From Atriophallophorus winterbourni (taxonomy: Eukaryota > Platyhelminthes > Trematoda > Plagiorchiida > Microphallidae), in NCBI GenBank assembly GCA_013407085.1, contig JACCGJ010018159.1, forward strand, positions 1-64,000: DNA of 64,000 nucleotides. The letters are read 5' to 3'. The position numbers were made by a program, and so were the translations under genes. Under the pieces are notes generated by a model that made no database searches, was not told the DNA's origin, and saw only the letters and a list, made by a program, of their open reading frames with translations. This document shows, in pieces, positions 1-13,790 of the stretch. The stretch's first letter is position 1; each line of letters opens with the position of its first letter.

Positions 1-3000
1 TTGACAATAGTTAAAAAGTTGACCAAGGCCACCAAACAAATTATATCATCTATATAAGTTACAAAGCTTCCTACAAATTTAACAAAAATTGGACACCCAA
101 GAGTCGGTCAACTGACGTTTTATGGAAACATAATTAATTATTTGTATTGATAACCTCAGTATAAAAATTCAAAAAAATTGAATGACTTTGAATTACGTTG
201 AATATGAATGAAATGCAACATATTTGAAGATTGGTAGCTACTCTCAACTTATTTTTGGATAAATGCCTAAACTATATGTTAAAATTTTCTTATATGAGAA
301 TCGAATTCAACGAATTTCGGACACATTTCAGTTTTACACATTTAAAATTAGAATAAAATATTATAATGACCGGTTACGATATATTGCAGATAGCTTATGA
401 CAAGTTATTAAATATGACGTTTTCATCTTTCTGACAAACAATAATAGTACTCACGATTGCTCAACTGCTCAAAATTAATTGCTAAATTTCGTTATCGTCT
501 ATATTTAAACTATATTTCATCATTTTCGATCAGAAAGTTTCGAAATATATCATTAAAAAACCGTTATAACTTTCCCGTTCAGCTATGGAAAATGCTGGCG
601 AATGAGCGATACACAAAATTTAATCAGAAATCATTCGCATAAACCCACTTATTTTATTGATATTTTTTATCATCACTTTTTTATTCCATCGATGGAACGA
701 TAAACGTTACCCGATTCATCCAACATAAAAATGCAATAAAGATTTCATTCCCGATTTTGTGATAATATCATTTATTATTGGTAAGTTTCTGCGCAACTCC
801 GAAAATGATCAATAAATCTTTTTGTTGAAAGAAATGAAAATGATATTTTTTACACCAAACGTTCTTCGCATAAATTTTAGCTTGAATTTGCTTATTTTGA
901 CTTCAGGAAAACGAGAAAATCACTCAATCCAAAATCAAGAGCATTTGTAATTCTCTTGAGGAACGATTTAGTTTTCCTGACTGAAACATATCGATAAGCG
1001 TTCGGTTGAGCCATTAAAATTCAAAACATCGACCAAGCTCTCCACTGGGATAGAAAAGCCAAAACAAATTATTCGCCGTTTTCAAATGTGCTTTAGTTGG
1101 CCTTCCGATTTGAAATTGCCACCTGGAAACTTGTACAAACTAAAATGAAGATTGATGTGTTCAAACGCGCGATAAATTGACGCATTTGAAAGTGAGAATT
1201 AGGATGACGGTTCGACGCCTTCAGCTCACCAAATTTGTGTAAAGTTTTGAATAAATAAAACACGTTCATGTGAAATTTATTATCCTGTAGATAATAATTT
1301 ACAGATTGTTCAGTCTTTCCCTTTTATCTGAGCAATAGATTGAAGAACACCTCAATATTCAGATTGCTTTTGTAATCTGAAATAAGTGACGTATGATTAC
1401 GAAATAGTAAGAATAGTTTTTGTTAATACCTGCCGTTACTGTTCACCATTTGCTCAAAACACATCTGAAGAGATATAATTAATGATTTATCATCGAGCAT
1501 TAGACGTTAATTGATGTAATCCGAGGTTATATTCACCAACACTGATTATGAAATTTACACATGTAAATATACTTCTTATTATTCTCAACTGTATTCAAGA
1601 ATTTACCCAGTTTATTTTTCCTATACACAAAACGATGTATTTTGCGTTATTGTTTAGTGTTTTCTTCCCGTTTTCATTTCAAATTATTGGAAATAAATGA
1701 ATACCGATAAATTTCATTTCACACTGAGCGTTTGTCCTCAAATTACTTGAGCCAATGTAAAACATCCCAATAGCAAACTTATCGTTGTCTCATTGCATAT
1801 TATTTTATCCAATTCGTTTTATGGAGAGGATTATTTAATATTAATGAGTTAGAACAAATTTTCATTGACGTTTCGTTCCTGACGTCAGACCCAAAGCGTT
1901 AATGCGAACGCAGATCACAGTGGAAGTACATTTAACTGACAAATCCTAAAGTTGTCTAGGGAATGCACGTGATAGGGGTGGGAGGTGTGCTTGTTAATAA
2001 AGAAAAAGGCGATCACGATTAAAAGATGCTCTTTTATAGATTCATGGAAATTACTTAGCTGCTTTGGTTGTGTACAGCTTCGAACTATATACACTAATCG
2101 TTTAGTCCGATTGCCTAATCTATATGCACAGTGAGGATAATACACGTTAACGCGGTGACGCCTGGTTGTGGAAAGTTTTCAAACCGCACGCTTTGCTGAT
2201 CTGATTCATAACAGTCTCGATAATCTCAACCTCCTTTGTGTGAATTCATTCAGGTTAAAGTTCTACCCTTACCTCAGTAAATCTACGTTAAAATAGTCCA
2301 AGCTACGTGTTCAGCTATGGTTGAAACAGAATCAGCAATTATTCGTTGGGATTGCGTGGTTGCTTTCCAAATTGCTTTTTCTGTTCGTTTCTGCCAGTAC
2401 AAATTTTTCTATCAGTTTTCCACACATGAACTTCCTGGGAAATGCTTTTAACTTAAATAAATATTGAAGAAATGTACATATTCTGTAGATTATTTTATCG
2501 AAAAAATTCACTGTTCCTTACCATATTTAAGCATATTTCTGCACAATCAAATAATTTTCACTGAAAACATTTCATCGTTAACAAGGAATTCAATTTTGAG
2601 TGAAGGTCATTCACGGAAACGCGATATAGTGGTTGTGAAAAAGAAACCCGCATGGTTAATTGAAACTACGACATGCCATTTTCGCTGAAACACCGAATAT
2701 GTCGAAACAATTTTCTGCCAAACATGCATTTTTTCTTCACCATTGTACCATGTTTTCTAATTCTTAATTGGTGCACTTTCGGTGAACGATAATTAGTTTT
2801 GTCCTTGACTAGCCGTTTATTCGGTAAATGTCACGGATAGTTTTACCGAAATCTAATGAAAGGATTCCAGCTGAAATTTCAATGTGCGACAATCAAACTA
2901 GAAAATAAATTTTGTGAACATTTCATTTTTAGCAATTTTTCCCAGATTCAAAGTTCCAGTTTATTACTGTTAAAATTTTCCAATAGCTAAACATTTACCG

Positions 3001-4870
3001 CAACACCTCCAGTGATTGTAATCACGCTTACCTGAAAATGTTTTTAAATATGCAATAATATCATCACAATAGAATTTTTATTTGTGCTTTTATTCTAAGG
3101 TTTCTAAATCAAGTCATTAAAATTCATAACGGACTTTGTGCAAATTTGATGAATTCCAAAGTCGATTTTTCTCATTATTCATTCATTTAAATGCGAAAGA
3201 TTTTGGAGAAATTTTCGATCATCACTTCTGAAAACAGTACGTTCAGCGTAGCAACATGACATAAATGGAACTTGATTTCAAAGAGATCGCAGCTCCATAG
3301 TTCTAACGTTTGAACCCGTTTTACGCAGCTTCGTTACCATTAATGTGTTCAAAATTGATTTATTGTCAACTTTTAGGTTTAAATATTGTACATTCTCTGC
3401 TATGGTACATCACTTTCAGCTTTCAATTGTACGAAAACTTGTAAAGCTTCAGAATTAGCTTACTGGTAGACTCTTATGACATCAATCGAGTCCTCTTTTA
3501 TTTGATTTGATTTAGTCAAATATGTTATAACAATAAAAGAAAGTTCTCTCTCCAACGTCTTCGCGATTTGTGTTCAATAAGCCTACGGTTGAATTAAAAT
3601 GATTAGTTTCCAGGTGCGACATATCATAGACCATGCGGTGAGAAACCAAGGCTTGGTACTTTAAGCGCTACTTGTCGATGAAGATGAATTTCGGTAACAA
3701 ACGCCCATTTTCTAGATCAAGTCGCTTAACCAACTTCATGAAGACGCTTTAATTTGCTGGATGTGTTTTAGAAATCGTCTGAAATATAAATTGCTTCTAG
3801 CTGCTCCGTATATTTTGTTCTATTCGAAATGCTCCTGTCAAAAGTTTATCTGTTAAATATGGTCGATAATTATAAGTTGTTTTTGTTCCTTAACACAACA
3901 GTCAAAAAGCTACATTTCAATACATTTTAAAAGCATTAGAAGTCCAAAAATTTTCAAACCCTTATTAATGTACAAAAATTATCGGTTATTTATTCTCCAA
4001 GTCGTCCATGTGGCATCTTAACTTTTGACGTTTCATATTTTTCATTTGCACCTAGATTTTGGTTGGATTTATACCATATATATCATGTATGCTTATCATG
4101 GAGGCTAAGAAAGTTACTTCACACACATTATTGTTAATCTTGATGTCGCTGTTTATGTGACTCAATAACGCTGACATAATAGCATGCGCTTTTAAGGATG
4201 CAGTGGATTTACATTCGTTACAAAACATTCATCAAAATATGATACATTTCCGTTTCAATTTTCTCGTTATTAGCGCTTATACGTTTCGCTGCATTCATGA
4301 ATTATGCAACAGCTGAAGTCTTTATGAACACGATTGGGATCGACTCCGGTGTACCACCTGTTGTGGAATACGGAAGATGATATCCATCACTTTATTTACG
4401 ACATTTTGATATTACTAATTTCGACTACCCAAGTACTAATAAATGGTATGCTAGAAAATGGCTGATATTTCAAATATTTTCGAAAGTTGCTTTCAATTTT
4501 ATTTATGTTGATAATTTAAAGCCAAATAATCGCTGCGCCTGCATATACATTCCGGGTATTTTTACGCTTCAAACTGAGTAAGCAGCACTATTTTCGAATC
4601 ACTTCAACAGAATAATAGATTAACCTGTTGTGTTGCTCCCATCTAACACACCTAAACACAGTTACGTTTGAATTTCAGAAAAACACATATAAATTGGTGC
4701 AGCATTCATTTCGCTTAATAAAATATTTCATCACATCGTAATGGATTATGATATGAATTCTAGTGGATCGAAGAGAGGAAGCGTTTCCCGTACTAACTTC
4801 AAATAAATTGTCCGTCCGCAAATCAAATAAACTCGATACAAGTATAACTAGTTCAAAATATTCATTTGCA
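1..4870. other. AT-rich stretch, no gene recognised
   Basis: I see no coding region, RNA gene or recognisable repeat. Open frames are short, lack splice context and resemble no family I know. Probably intergenic, or intronic to a gene lying outside the window. Confidence 0.6.
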
Positions 4871-4989
4871 TGCATGCAGGCTGGTAGGAACAACCTGTTC
4901 AATTACATGTGTCTAAACACGTGTTTAATGGGGTTAAACACATAACCATAAAACAAAATATTTATTTGCATGCATTTCCATCACGAACA

Positions 4990-5031
4990 CCCCACGACCG
5001 GTTTCGTGCTGTTTGCACTCATCAGGTAGGG
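4990..5031 (-). ncRNA. Hammerhead ribozyme motif, F1, intact
   Basis: On the minus strand this 42-nt motif reads, in order: helix I strand CCCTAC; core box CTGATGA; helix II GTGC, loop AAACA, GCAC; core box GAAA; helix III palindrome ACCGGT (its A is the last A of GAAA); cleavage nucleotide C in a GTC triplet; helix I partner GTGGGG. Helix I forms six pairs including one G-U, and helix II forms four. All conserved core bases are present. Helix III has no loop, so efficient folding probably needs a dimer of two motifs, as in other short-helix-III hammerheads. Self-cleavage is inferred from the fold only. Confidence 0.85.
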
Positions 5032-5221
5032 ACAGTAAGATCAGGATCCGCCTGCGCTTGAAAAATCGGAGGAATGGTAAACAAGTAGCGCTTGTATGCC
5101 ACTGTTGGATAAGTCAGGTACCACCAACCTGTTCAATCACATGTGTCCAAACACGTTTAATGAGATTAAAACTATATCCATGAACGAAAATATTCATTTG
5201 CATTTATTTCCATCACACGCA

Positions 5222-5260
5222 CCCCACAACCGGTTTCGTGCTGTTGGCGCACATCATTAC
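5222..5260 (-). ncRNA. Degenerate F1 hammerhead
   Basis: The GAAA box, ACCGGT helix III and the 3' strand of helix I are kept, but the first core box is damaged at both ends and helix II no longer pairs fully. Likely inactive. It is the second ribozyme of the dimer at 4876-5262. Confidence 0.65.
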
Positions 5261-5290
5261 AATAAGAATTTGCATTGGAGAAGATGCTAA

Positions 5291-6504
5291 AAATGTTTAA
5301 ACTATTATGCCAATTTTGCGTGCATATAAAGATTTTTCGTTTGAACTAGGGGTTTACATAATCAACACATGTATGCACATGTGCTTGCACAGGTTTTCCG
5401 TGCAAAATGTTCACTCAAGTGTAATTTTCTTCGATTACGACAATGGTAAAACCAAAAGTTTCTAAATTTTTTCGGAATAAACTGTTATCCACTTCAAAGG
5501 GTTTGGTTATGATTCTGTAAACTATTACATAGATAACATGATTTAATTAATTTATGCGTCGCAATCATAGTACGGTAGAATTAGAAATCCAGAAGATATT
5601 TCAGCATTCGATGTTTTCTAAATTTTACGGATTTTACAATTTCGATATGTTTTATAAGCCTTAAGATCAATTAGGTAAGTCTGTTTCTAAGTTTAGAATT
5701 TCATTATTCAGAGAATGTTAGCATTGTTAGTTGTTTCCGCTTTCCGATTTAATAAAATTGATATTAATTATGATTGATATAGATTTATAAATATTTTGTC
5801 AATAATTGCTTTATTTCGCATCATAAAATCTATTCTAGATCAATTAATTACGCAAATATCTAATAAACTCATATTGTTTAACGCATATTCATTATTGTAA
5901 CAATTCCACTTAAAATATTTTGATTAAGCATAATTTGAAGTGCAATCTTTTTTACAGTTAACGTTTATTTTAAACATGTAATATTGAACATCATGAAAAT
6001 GGAAAACACTATTGTAAAGCGTTGCTCACATCTGCAGCAAGGAAAATCAATGCAAATCCCAAAAAATTAAACTAACGCACACTTTCTTTTTCAATAGGCC
6101 ATTACTTCAATGATCGGTGTACTGATGTTTCAGAAGCAAATGAATGACATCAAAAATGTAAAATTCCATTGGATAAAAGCACATCTAATGTATTCACGAT
6201 TTATTCGTCCACGAAAGATCAATTAACATGTAATAATCCTCGATCCTTTCATAGTTCTGCTCAACTCCCATGCATATTGACACAAAAACTGGTTTCTCGC
6301 TGTTTGCCGTCATTTTAGTTATTTTGGAGCTTGTAAAAGTGGAAATGTGGCCACTGCGTGATGTTATTCGTAAAACGAATCGTGATGTTGAAACAGAGAA
6401 TGGCATTACGACCCGAAGCTAGAGAATTTCAGAAACTCGGTACTAAAGTTATCTTTCAGCGAATCAAGCGCTGGATGAGGAATCATTATGTGATCCAGTG
6501 TTCG
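5291..6504. other. AT-rich stretch, nothing recognised
   Basis: No gene or repeat recognised between the F1 dimer and the 3' end of RTE copy 1. Confidence 0.55.
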
Positions 6505-9500
6505 AACATAGATGTTTGATGTTACTGGCCTCCTTCGGTCGATGTCGACCATTGATGTACATGTTTGTTCAACAGCCTTTCAAATGACCAAACAGTCAGC
6601 TTTGGGTGAAACAATCTCTCCCGCAGCGCTCGCAGTGATAGGGATTACTCAATTGATCGATTTGTGTTCAGCAGCCAAGTGCTTCTTTCGCTCCTCCCCG
6701 CTTGCAGACAACGACACACACTATGATTCCGATGTGAGCGGTCGAGAGAAAGTTCTTCCCGAATCTTGTGGTCAATGCCAATAGAATTCAAATATCCTTT
6801 GCAAACTTTTTGTAACGCCAGGTCGGTCTGCACAATATTGGACATCCTGATTGCAACTCACCATAGAGTAAATCTTTCGGAATACGATCATTTTACGTTC
6901 TGTACACGTGACCAAAATACTGTAAGCAGCATTGCCGTAGTAGTGTAGATATGCTCTGTTGACCAGCTTTTGAATTCTCTTCAGCATTAGTCACTTTGTC
7001 CATTATTGATATGTTCAAGATACGAAGGATGCGTCGTAGATGGTAAGCATTCAGCCTCCATTTGTGTTTTTCGTGTGTGATCCATGTTTCACTACCGTAA
7101 AGTAATGCATTTAGTACGCAAGGGAAATATATCAAAATATTTGTCTTTACAGTCAACTTGCCGTTACCCTAAACACGAGAGTTCAACCGGGCCAAAATGA
7201 CAGCTGCTCTGCCAATGCGCTTAGAAATCTGCTTGTCTAGTGAGAGATTATCCGAAATGGTTGAACTGGTTCAAGCTGAAAGTTTCCAACAGTCATGATT
7301 AGAGGCGATACAATCCCTCGACAAAGGACTTCGGTCTTGCTCGTGTTGCTTTTTAGCCCAAAGTCTTTGCATGCCGACGAAAAACAGTCCATTAGGAACT
7401 GCTGGTGCTCTTGGGAGTGAGCAATAAAGGCTGCATCGTCGGCAAACAGAAGGTCACGGATTAGCACATTTCGTGCCTCGATTTGTTCTCTCAGCCGGTT
7501 CAGGTTGAAAAGCTTGCCATCACTTTACGTGCGTAGGTAAATGCTCTCTGATTTCGTCCAAAAAGCGTGCTTCGCAAGCAGAGTAAAGAAAATATCGAAC
7601 ATACAATCGTTTAATGCCTCGGCGAACTTCAAAGGCTTCTGAATCGAAACCGTTGAAATGGACGGAGCCCTGCATGTCTGAGTGTAAAGAAATAACGAGT
7701 TTGAGCAGCCTCGGGGGCAGCTTATATGACCAAGCATTTTGAAAAGCCCCTCGGAGCTGACGTAGTCTAATGCTTTCATCAAATCAATGAAAACAGTGTA
7801 TAATGGCTTATGCTGATCCCGAAACTTTTCTTTGAGTTTTCTCAGGGAGTAGATCATGTCAACGGTTGATCTTTCACAAGCTAAGCCACAATACGATTCG
7901 GAGTAAGCTCTATCAGCTAAACCTTGTAACCGGATCTGTAAGACTTTAGCAAACAATTTGCCGACAACATTCAGAAGGGGGATTCCACTGTAATTTTTGC
8001 AGTCGCCTCTATCACCCTTATTCTCAAATAGTGTGATGATCTTTATGTCTCGCATCTCTTGAGGGATACACTCCTCCTGCCTGCCCTGAAGATGCAAATG
8101 ATAAATAGGTTGTAATAATGATGCTCTACAGCATTTGATGAGCTTAGGTGGAATTCCGTCGTCAACAGGGGCATTCCCATTCGCTAAGCGGTCGATTGCC
8201 CTATTGCTCATCAAGAGTAGGTAGAGTATCTATATGTTCAATGGTTGGCAACGGCTCAAAAATTTTCAAGTACATGCGATAAAACCGTACTGTCCCTAGA
8301 GTAGAGGAGGAGAATCTCTACCCACCTTTCCATTTGTTGAGTTTTTTCGAAAATCAAATTACCAGATGCAGACCTAATGGGAGCCGTTTTAAGTTTGTTT
8401 GGACCAATGGATCTCTTTATCTCATCATCCATACATTGAAAATATTCTAATATCCGCAGCTTTTTGGATATTGAGTCTAATTTCAGTCCATTAGCCATTT
8501 GCATATCGTCTTGCAGTTTGTTATACCTTATTTCTAGCTACTCTTAGAATTCGTAAATTTTCATCTGTTGGCATACCTTTGAACCTCAAGAATGATGACT
8601 GTTTCTCATCCAACACGGCAGTCATCTCAGAAGCTTTTGCGTCGAACCAGTAGCTCGTTCGAGCTTTATTCGGAACGTAAGTGGAAAGTGCGACTCGGCA
8701 TATGCAGCTCTTTATCGATTCCCAGTTTAATGAAGCCGATTTGAGTGGGGTTGTCTTGTGGAACTCGGCTGTGAAAGCTTTTGCGAATAGCGCAGCTATA
8801 TTAGGTTCGCACATGCGAGTGACATCTATCCTACGCTTACCAGAAAATTTGGTGCGGTGAAATCTGGTGTCGGGAAGCTTCAGTTTTGCACAGACCAGTG
8901 AATGATCAGTGTCGCCGTCTGAGCTTTGATACGATCTGGTGAGAAGTACGCTTCCTATATTAGTGCGGCTGACAAGAATAAGATAAAGCTTATGCCAATG
9001 CTTAGAGCGAGGATGTTTCCAAGTGACTTTGTGCTATGTTTTTGTTTGAAGAATGTGTTACTGACACAAAGACTGAACTGTGTGCTCATTTCTAAAAGGC
9101 GTTGTCAATTTTCATTGGTTTCACCTACCCTGAACTTTCCGAGACAGTTTTGCCAAGACTTGTAATCTGCACCAACTTTAGCATTGAAATCACCCAATAC
9201 AACTACACAGTTTCTTTGTGGCACGTTTTTGAGGACTGTTGCGATGTTATGATAGAAAGCGTCTTTTTCAGCATGCGTCGCAAAGAGCGTTGGTGCATAA
9301 ACGTTTACCAACGTAATGGTACCAGTATTGTACTTCAGATTTTTAGTCCACATCAGTGCTGCTGTTTGGCACTGCTGATTTCAGTAGGCTGTTTCACACG
9401 GCAAACCAAACTCCGTGCAGTCGAGGCTCATCGGAACCCCTTCCTTTCCAAAATATGTGTAATCTCTTTCAGTTAGCATACCAGTGTCTGATAATGGCGT

Positions 9501-10395
9501 CTCTTGCAGGGCAGCCACGTCGACATTCAGCCTCTTTAGCTCATTGTTAATTACACCTGATTTTCTTACGCCTCGAGACGTCGTCATGAAATCCAGGAAG
9601 CATGGACCGGACTTTCCTGGTTCCCAGTTTCAGAAATGACATTTGTTGTTTCGTATTCGATTCGCTGGTGCGGAAAAATACAGACTGCTTATCGGTTAAA
9701 ATCCTAATCCCCATGCACCCAATGTGGATAGAAGAACTTGTCGAGGCGGCCCCATATTGACTGGGGGCTGCCCAGCTTGAGGCGGGCGGTAGCTGTTTAA
9801 TGAGACTCGAAACTCTCTCCCGCCGTCGTAAATTGCCCCAGTTACCGAGGTCTACACCAGTCGAGTCATAGCCTTTAACCGGTATCTGCTGCCTCCTGTG
9901 TCTTTATCCACAGAAGCGGAATGGTGTGTTCTCTCAATTGGTTAGTTGAAATGTAAGCCAAGGCAGTTCGATATGGAGAACTAGCTGTTGTTCATGCACT
10001 AAGTGGTCCCACTCTACGAAAACTACTGGAAACAAAGGAACAGCTGGGCTGATACGTTTGGACAACGATGCATCGCAAGAGTTGGCATGACGAAGTTGAA
10101 TATAACTTCGGACTTCCTAACGGCACTCCGACTCCAGATGTTTCCTCTACGTTGACTCCTGAAGAATTTTGCATGGTTGGATTTAGCCTTTCCTCATCTA
10201 CCTGGAGCACGTTGGTTTTGAGGAACAAATCACCTGCCTTCACCTCCCTTTCTATCAGTAAAAGTAGTTCGCCGGGTCACACAAGAAAATGTGAGCAACT
10301 AAGGAGCTGGACTTGGTTTTTAGAATCTATGTGAAACACGCGCATTAGATCATTTTTGTAATTGGGAGCTTATCCTTAAAACCGACTGTGACAAC
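6505..10395 (-). mobile_element. RTE-clade non-LTR retrotransposon, copy 1 (decayed)
   Basis: A nearly full-length but broken RTE element read on the minus strand. From its 5' end it holds an untranslated leader (about 9600-10395, shared with copy 2 at about 50380-51195), the endonuclease (about 9587-8800), reverse transcriptase (about 8214-7237) and a C-terminal domain with a YGSETW motif (about 7156-6893). The 3' UTR ends in a block containing GGCCTCCTTCGGTCGAT, which recurs at 13.5, 39.7, 46.8, 48.6 and 59.9 kb. The 5' boundary is set by where similarity to copy 2 stops and an F2 remnant begins. Confidence 0.85.
6893..9587 (-). pseudogene. RTE endonuclease / reverse transcriptase, multiply frameshifted
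   Basis: The single RTE polyprotein is broken into at least six minus-strand reading segments. The N-terminal piece (9587-9381) has the endonuclease signature LNVDVAALQET. The next piece (9353-9105) has VNVYAPT and VVLGDFNAKVG. The largest piece (8214-7525) carries reverse transcriptase motifs GDCKNY and VFIDLMKALD, the latter changed from the usual FIDF.KAFD. The piece at 7467-7237 has the catalytic LLFADDAA box. The C-terminal piece (7156-6893) has LLYGSETW and the domain typical of RTE proteins. Frameshifts and stops separate all pieces, so no active enzyme is expected. Confidence 0.85.
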
Positions 10396-10560
10396 CGTGG
10401 TTCGTTGTATGTACCATATTAAACAGTGTTTTCAGAATCTAAATTCGATTTTCCATTTTTCCACTCTTCCATGGCGTAGTAAATCTAAAATTATTTTATC
10501 CACCTTATGACGGCAAACAAACGATAAACAACCAGTTGTGCTGTGTAAGTGCGTGGGATC
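10396..10560. repeat. F2 hammerhead repeat, decayed
   Basis: Begins with the F2 landmark CGTGGTTCGTTGT directly at the RTE 5' boundary. Near 10487-10545 it holds a damaged plus-strand hammerhead: TTATGA replaces CTGATGA, GGCAAACA is kept, and the GAAA box is changed. Confidence 0.5.
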
Positions 10561-10689
10561 TGAAAAATATGATATATTGTTTTAGAATTAATAATTGATT
10601 TGTCGTGATCCAATAAATCCCGAATACTTTAGATGTTCATTTATCCGCTGCAATTTTAAATTGGTATTGATGCTAACTAGGTGAGACCG

Positions 10690-11095
10690 AAATAACTGGG
10701 TCAGCAGTCATTGAAGCGATGGCCCAATGGCAATCAAGTAAACTTTGTGTTTGAGCAAAGTAATGTGTTGCTAACATCCCCCGCACTTACACACCATTAC
10801 CGGTTTCTGGCTGTTTGCCATCATCAGGTAGAGGCAGTAAGAATAGGTTCGATGAGCTTTGAAACTGTGGAAAAGTGGTAAACAACGTTCTATTTCAATG
10901 CCCCTGTTACCTGGGGTTCGCACAACGATCCACGGTGTTCAAACAGAGAATCACATAGTAATTCTTCGTCAAGCACTCAGGGCGCTTATGGATGACCAAA
11001 GTAATGTATTACTCACATCCCCGCACTTACACCGTGGTTCGTTGTGCGAACCCTAGGTAGCAATGGCATTCGAGTATAACTTTGTGTTTGAGTAA
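10690..11095. repeat. F2 hammerhead repeat cluster with foldback arms
   Basis: Contains one F2 unit with a ribozyme (10792-10833, minus strand) and a second, inverted partial unit. The landmark GGTTCGCACAACGA...CCACGGTGT at about 10907-10943 is repeated inverted at about 11027-11066, so the segment can fold back on itself. The F2 landmark for a GTGGCATTCAAGTATAAC-like tail is also present at both ends. Confidence 0.7.
10792..10833 (-). ncRNA. Hammerhead ribozyme motif, F2, core intact
   Basis: On the minus strand: CTGATGA, helix II TGGC with loop AAACA and GCCA (four pairs), GAAA, palindromic ACCGGT helix III and a GTA cleavage triplet. Helix I (CTCTAC against ATGGTG) has decayed to a few pairs. 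Core bases are all present. Confidence 0.7.
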
Positions 11096-13518
11096 TTTTT
11101 AAACTTTTATTGATTTCTGCACCCAAAAATAAATTTATTAAAATGTACCCAAATTCTGCATTCAAATTTGAAATAGTGGATAACTTTTAATAATAAATAA
11201 ATATACAATTCTTCTCCTTGACAACACTACCGTTTTCATTTATTTCACCATCGAAAAGTTCAGTCCCGTTTAGATAAATAGCAAATGAGAAATTTCTTCC
11301 AAGTTTAATCGAAAATATGCCACTTGACAACTTGATTAGTTCGATGGATTAAAATAGAAAGATGCAATTGTTTCATCATGACAGCTTAAAAGTTTAATTT
11401 TGACTCGATTCACTGTGGGAAAACAACAATCTGCTGAAATTTCACTGACCCTCATCGAGTTTCACTTTTTAATCACCGAAATTGATTATATACGTTCTGA
11501 CAGATTAATCAGTATTATAAATTATGGGATTTTTTTCGATCTGGACGAAAAAATGCAGCAAGGTTCACGTAATTTTATGTGTAAATAAAGCGAATTCTGA
11601 AACCATATTTGTGATATTTACGGAGAATTTGGCTATATATTTGGTTAGTTATTTTCAATAAATGTTGATTCAAGATATTATTTCAATAGTAAATGGTACA
11701 CAAGTTATTTTACATTAAGCAACCGAAGGAAAGTTTTTCTATAGGTTCTTCAAACAATTGATAAGATGCCTATTTCTAAACGTCTTAACTTGATTAACAT
11801 ATATATATATATATTGCAGATGAAATGATAAAATTTTATATATAATCCGGAATGGTTAAGCCAAATGTTTCTAGAATAAATCGCAAAAGGTATGCGCAAA
11901 TTACGTAAACCATACGTAAGATATCAATGAGAGTTTACTGTAATCTTGCTCCAAAATGATACAATCTGGCCTCTTATGAAGCATGACTCAAAGGACACGC
12001 TAGATTTTTATTTTCTTACGAATGGTTTGGTTGATAATCAGTTAAATCAGCGAACAATACTTCATTCTTGAACAGACAAGGGTTCAACTCTCGAAGTGGC
12101 AGTCATAGATCAGCGTACACAACAAACTTGAAAATATACTTAGCTACACGGCTAAAGAATATTCATTTTAGTCGATTTATAATGATAGCACTTGTATACT
12201 TCTATGGAATATGATTAAGCTGCTCATAATCTGAAAACAAATTCGTCGTAATTTAGGTCTAATTGACCTTGCGGTTTATTGTTCGTGTCCTTGAAAATAA
12301 ATCAACAAGTCTAAAACTAAAAACAATTAACTATAAAACGAAACCTATTAACAAATTCTTCAATGATGCGTTGACCGCAATCAATGAAGCCGGATTTTTA
12401 ACCTGTATTTGCAGTATACGGAAAATCATGAAGCCTCAGTAAATAATTTACAGCAGAGTTCCGCTGATGAAATCAGTTTATAAAATCAGTAGATAATAAC
12501 GTTTACTTATTTATTCCGATAACTTTATGATATATCACATCGTAGTAATTACGATTGCAATTAGTCAATATTGGTAAAGTGGAAAGAGTTGGGTATCATA
12601 CGGCAAAAGTTTAGAACCAACAACAAAATATGAATTGAATCAGCGCTGAACTAATATTATTATTTAGATTACTCAAATATGTGACGATGTTGACGAATAA
12701 TTGCCAATAATAACATAATATTTTTATCATTTCTACCCTTTACTGTTCGAAAAATTGTAGAAGTTTGCTCAGTTCAATGACTCGGAAATCCGGTGAATCT
12801 CTATTCGGGAAACAATTGAAAGCATACAATTCAAGGGCAATTCAATGAGTTTTTATCCAGACTACAGAAATGTCATTCATAAAACCGTCTCTCCTTTACT
12901 AACCGGAAGTTATGAGCGTTAAGATGGGCATTGATGTAGTTATCCCGGTGGACAATGAGCCTATAACTGAGGCTCCTCACACCAAACTATTGTTTAATAA
13001 ATGCGTGATTAATTCAAGAAAGGTAAGAGAAATAATGAATGAACTTCTCTCTGGTTTCTTGAACAGAAAATGCAAATATTGACACCATTTGTATAATTCT
13101 GATAAAATAAAATTTGCATTTAACGTTTAGAAATCGCGGGTGTAATTTGGGAGAAAAACACTTCATGAAAATTTGTGTTTCGCTTTTGCCATTTCAATTA
13201 ACAAGATAAAAATTGTTGCTTGCTACTTTGATACCGTCCTTATATCTACGAGGTGAATATTTATTCATTCTTTGCAATCATTGTTTAATATGTTCAAATA
13301 AATAACCAATGAGCAAACAGACAGATCACATCCCAAATTTAATCGACTAGCATTATTGAATCTCATCAAAGTTTTGAAAACCGATTAATCATAGGCAGCT
13401 AACATTCAGTCTTAAAGAGCCTTTTATATTAAATTAGAGTAAAATATATAATGACTGTAATTCTAATTGACTCTGAAAGCACTAATAAAAATGTCGCCAT
13501 ATATGATCACATTGTTTT
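11096..13518. other. AT-rich stretch with a short (AT)n run
   Basis: No gene recognised. A simple (AT)n run lies at about 11799-11814. Open frames here are short and lack coding character. Confidence 0.55.
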
Positions 13519-13790
13519 TTGTTGGCCTCCTTCGGTCGATTTCGAACATGGATGTACATCACAAACGCACGATGTTTTTCATGTTCCACAACTTTTCAAA
13601 TGACTAAACATTCCGATTCAGGTGGAACAATCTACCCCGCATTGCTCGCAGCGATACCCAGTACTCGGTTGACCAGCGCCAGTTTCACGCCGGCGGTGTG
13701 ATCTGCGTTCAGCAGACATGTCTGTATCTACTCATCCCCAGCTTGCAGACGACGCTTTACACAATGGTTCCAATGTATAATAACTTTATC
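13519..13790 (-). mobile_element. RTE 3'-end fragment
   Basis: Matches the 3' UTR end of RTE copies 1 and 2 in minus orientation, starting with GGCCTCCTTCGGTCGAT and including the ACGCCGGCGG and GCTTGCAGACGACGC landmarks. A 5'-truncated insertion, as is usual for target-primed reverse transcription. Confidence 0.8.

Larger units (their letters stand above)
4876..5262 (-). repeat. F1 hammerhead repeat (retrozyme-like), head-to-tail pair
   Basis: Two successive partial units of repeat family F1 in minus orientation. Shared landmarks are a hairpin of the GGTTGGT...ACC type, a segment reading TGGCATACAAGCGCTAC, a GTTTCAAGCGCA block, the hammerhead and an ATGCATGCAAAT block. The first unit has an intact ribozyme (4990-5031) and the second a mutated one (5222-5260). 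Predicted cleavage sites lie 232 nt apart (minus-strand bases 4996 and 5228). Similar dimers occur near 24.3 kb and 38.0 kb. Confidence 0.8.

Noticed and set aside
1548..1700. Open frame of 50 codons with a hydrophobic, signal-peptide-like start (MKFTHVNILLIIL)
   Set aside because: No splice or promoter context and no recognisable mature sequence; AT-rich DNA yields Ile/Leu/Phe-rich frames by chance.
9102..9476. 124-codon plus-strand frame
   Set aside because: It is antisense to the RTE endonuclease, whose minus-strand motifs explain the open frame.
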